A stretch of 64,000 bases of DNA from Actinomadura rifamycini DSM 43936. Lineage in GTDB: Bacteria > Actinomycetota > Actinomycetes > Streptosporangiales > Streptosporangiaceae. The stretch is taken from contig NZ_AULB01000020.1 of NCBI RefSeq assembly GCF_000425065.1, positions 62,001 to 126,000 of the forward strand. Reading direction: 5' to 3'. The position numbers and the translations under genes were made by a program. Within the stretch, counting starts at the first letter, position 1, and each line of letters opens with the position of its first letter. The notes under the pieces are model-generated. The model saw nothing but the letters and a program-made list of their open reading frames with translations, had not been told where the DNA came from and searched no databases. Positions 62,256 to 64,000 of the stretch are shown here, piece after piece.

Positions 62256-64000
62256 GTGTCGGCTCCGTTCCGCTGGGCGCGCCACATGCGGGCGTACAGC
62301 CCGTCGCGGGCGATGAGGTCGTCGTGGGCGCCGGTCTCGGCGACGCGCCCGCCGTCGAGGACGACGATCTGGTCGGCGCCCCGGACGGTGTTCAGGCGAT
62401 GGGCGATGACCAGCACCGTCTTGCCCGCGGCGAGCGTGGACAGGGCCTCCTGGACGGCGTCCTGGCTGTCGGGGTCGAGTGATGCGGTGGCTTCGTCGAG
62501 GACGACGATGGGCGCGTCCGACAGGATTGCGCGGGCGATCGTCAGCCGCTGGCGCTCGCCGCCCGACAACCCGGCGCCGTCGGTGCCGAGCACGGTGCCG
62601 TAGCCGTCCGGGAGCCGCTCGACGACGTCGTGGATCTGCGCGGCCTCCGCCGCGCGCCGCACGTCCCGGAGGCCGGCGTCCGGTCGTCCCACGCGGATGT
62701 TCTCGGTGACGGTGTCGCGCAGCAGCGCCACGTCCTGGAACACCAGCGACATCGACGACAGCAGCGCCTCGGCCGGGATCTCGCGGAGGTCGGCGCCGCC
62801 GATCCGGATCGCGCCGCCGGTCACGTCGTAGAACCGGGGCAGCAGGCTCGCGATGGTCGACTTGCCCGCGCCGGACGGCCCGACGAGCGCGGTGACGGTG
62901 CCCGGTTCGCACACGAACGTGACGTCGGTGATCGCGTCGGTGACGCCGTCGTAGGAGAAGGACACGCGGTCGAACTCGACGCGGTGGCCGTCCGGGGGCC
63001 GCGGCGCGGTCGGCCGCGGCAGCGGCTCCCGGGACAGCAGGGCGTCGATGCCGGTGGCGGCCATCCGTCCCTGCCGCAGGCCCTGGCCGCCCTGGACGGC
63101 CGGGACGATCGGCGTCGGCAGGCCGATCCCGACGATGAGGAACGGCAGCAGGTCGGCGGCGGGGAGCCCGCCGGACGCGACGAGCGGCACCCCGGCGGCC
63201 AGGACCACGGCGAGGACGGCGGGCTCGCAGGCCAGCAGGCGCGAGAGGGCCGAGCTGATCCGGGTCTCGGCCACCCAGACGCGCATCGCCTCGGTGTGCT
63301 CGGCGACCGCTTCCCCGAAGCGGCCGAGGCCGGTGTCGCCGCCGCCGAACGTCTTGACGACCGTGATCCCGTCGGCGTACTCGACGACGGTGGTGTTGAT
63401 GCGTCCGGTGGCCGCGGCGAGCCGGGCGAGGTGAGCGGACATGGAGCGCATCGAGACCCGGTAGGCGACCAGCATCGCGGCCGGGACCGCGGCGGTGACC
63501 AGCGCCATCCGCCAGTCGACGAGCACCAGGTAGGCCAGTCCGACCGCCATCGCCGTGACCGCGCCGACGAGTTCCCGGAGCGAGTGCGCGATGAGCTGGT
63601 GCATCTCCTCCAGGTCGTCGGTCATGGCCTTCTTCACCCGGCCGGACCCGGCGGCGCGGAACCAGCCGAGCGGCAGGAGCCCCAGGTGCCGGACGATCCG
63701 GACCCGGAGGTGGTGCAGGATCGCGGCGTCCGCGTAGTGCCCGAGGCGCGAGGACGCGAAGAGCAGCACCAGCCGCAGTACCGCGCCCGCCGCGCCGACG
63801 GCGACCCACGTCCGGATGGCGACGTCGGGAGCGCCGGCGAGCGCCGCGCGGGCGATCTCGGCGATGGCGATGTAGGGGGCCAGCCCGGCGGCCGTGCCCA
63901 CCGCCGACAGGACGGTGCAGCCGATCAGGTGGGGGCGGACGGGACGCAGTAGCCGTCCCAGCGCGCCCGCCCGCACGAGTCGCGAGGTGTCGGTATCGGG
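62252..64000 (-). CDS. ABC half-transporter, YbtP/IrtA-like (may be 5' partial)
   Basis: The frame is open to the window edge; an internal GTG at 63976 would give 574 residues, but a start beyond the window is possible. Exporter-fold membrane domain (VRPHLIGCTVLSAVGTAAGL onward), Walker A GPSGAGKST, Q-loop LVFQDVALLRD, LSGGERQR and Walker B IVVLDEATASLD are complete. No extra N-terminal siderophore-interacting domain like that of IrtA is visible in this part. It should pair with the half-transporter at 60492-62255. Confidence 0.82.
   Translation of the reverse strand, partial: PDTDTSRLVRAGALGRLLRPVRPHLIGCTVLSAVGTAAGLAPYIAIAEIARAALAGAPDVAIRTWVAVGAAGAVLRLVLLFASSRLGHYADAAILHHLRVRIVRHLGLLPLGWFRAAGSGRVKKAMTDDLEEMHQLIAHSLRELVGAVTAMAVGLAYLVLVDWRMALVTAAVPAAMLVAYRVSMRSMSAHLARLAAATGRINTTVVEYADGITVVKTFGGGDTGLGRFGEAVAEHTEAMRVWVAETRISSALSRLLACEPAVLAVVLAAGVPLVASGGLPAADLLPFLIVGIGLPTPIVPAVQGGQGLRQGRMAATGIDALLSREPLPRPTAPRPPDGHRVEFDRVSFSYDGVTDAITDVTFVCEPGTVTALVGPSGAGKSTIASLLPRFYDVTGGAIRIGGADLREIPAEALLSSMSLVFQDVALLRDTVTENIRVGRPDAGLRDVRRAAEAAQIHDVVERLPDGYGTVLGTDGAGLSGGERQRLTIARAILSDAPIVVLDEATASLDPDSQDAVQEALSTLAAGKTVLVIAHRLNTVRGADQIVVLDGGRVAETGAHDDLIARDGLYARMWRAQRNGADT

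Noticed and set aside
1..64000. CRISPR arrays, insertion sequences, tRNA/rRNA genes, prophage genes
   Set aside because: No regularly spaced repeats, transposase or integrase motifs, or RNA gene signatures were seen; the two hsa remnants have no visible mobile element next to them.

Overview
The window is very GC-rich, coding-dense bacterial DNA with many GTG starts, 4-bp ATGA/GTGA gene overlaps and long reading frames on both strands. Gene content (FadE/IpdF/FadA6-type steroid genes, CaiB transferase, many SDRs and regulators) points to a soil actinomycete. A Streptosporangiales/Actinomadura-like host is a reasonable guess but is not proven from the sequence. There are no rRNA or tRNA genes, CRISPR arrays or insertion sequences that I can see.

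Region 1 (1-8304) is recognisable as the cluster for the last two steroid rings (HIP/KstR2-type pathway of mycobacteria and rhodococci). It holds an IpdC-like flavoprotein (cut by the window edge), three overlapping acyl-CoA dehydrogenases resembling FadE33-32-31 and a crotonase on the minus strand. Divergent from these are FadE30-, IpdF- and FadA6-like genes on the plus strand. A KstR2-like palindrome sits between the two arms.

Region 2 (8347-15543) is an oxidative plus-strand operon: a luciferase-type monooxygenase, an HsaB-like flavin reductase fused to an IclR-type effector domain, an SDR, an aldo/keto reductase and two ketosteroid-dehydrogenase-like flavoproteins. It ends at a strong hairpin.

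Region 3 (15657-22107, minus) holds a Baeyer-Villiger monooxygenase, an esterase, two SDRs and an intact HsaA. The HsaA gene is flanked by a truncated HsaD N-terminus and a truncated HsaC fragment, so the ring-A meta-cleavage set has decayed or been rebuilt.

Region 4 (22267-33447, plus) has a pair of acyl-CoA dehydrogenases, a CaiB/BaiF CoA-transferase, a complete Dpp-type ABC importer, a crotonase and a FadR-type GntR regulator.

Region 5 (33548-42644) has an Lnt-like amidohydrolase, an SCP2-type thiolase, a double-hotdog dehydratase, an AraC regulator, an acyl-CoA synthetase, a MarR regulator with an SDR, and a membrane methyltransferase.

Region 6 (42817-57968) looks like an IclR-controlled catabolic island. 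The minus arm is a flavin monooxygenase and a second Dpp-type importer, with two paralogous methyltransferases and two paralogous small proteins threaded between the transporter genes. The plus arm is a Dabb protein, a cysteine amidohydrolase, a C-C lyase, a maleate-isomerase-like protein lacking both usual cysteines, and a double nitrilase whose second domain has lost its cysteine. A near-identical 16-bp site lies just downstream of a predicted promoter at each arm. This island has the best claim to being an undescribed system.

Region 7 (58037-64000) holds an LysR-type effector domain without a helix-turn-helix, divergent from a DUF5997 gene, then a YbtX/YbtQ/YbtP-like iron-siderophore uptake set that runs off the window.
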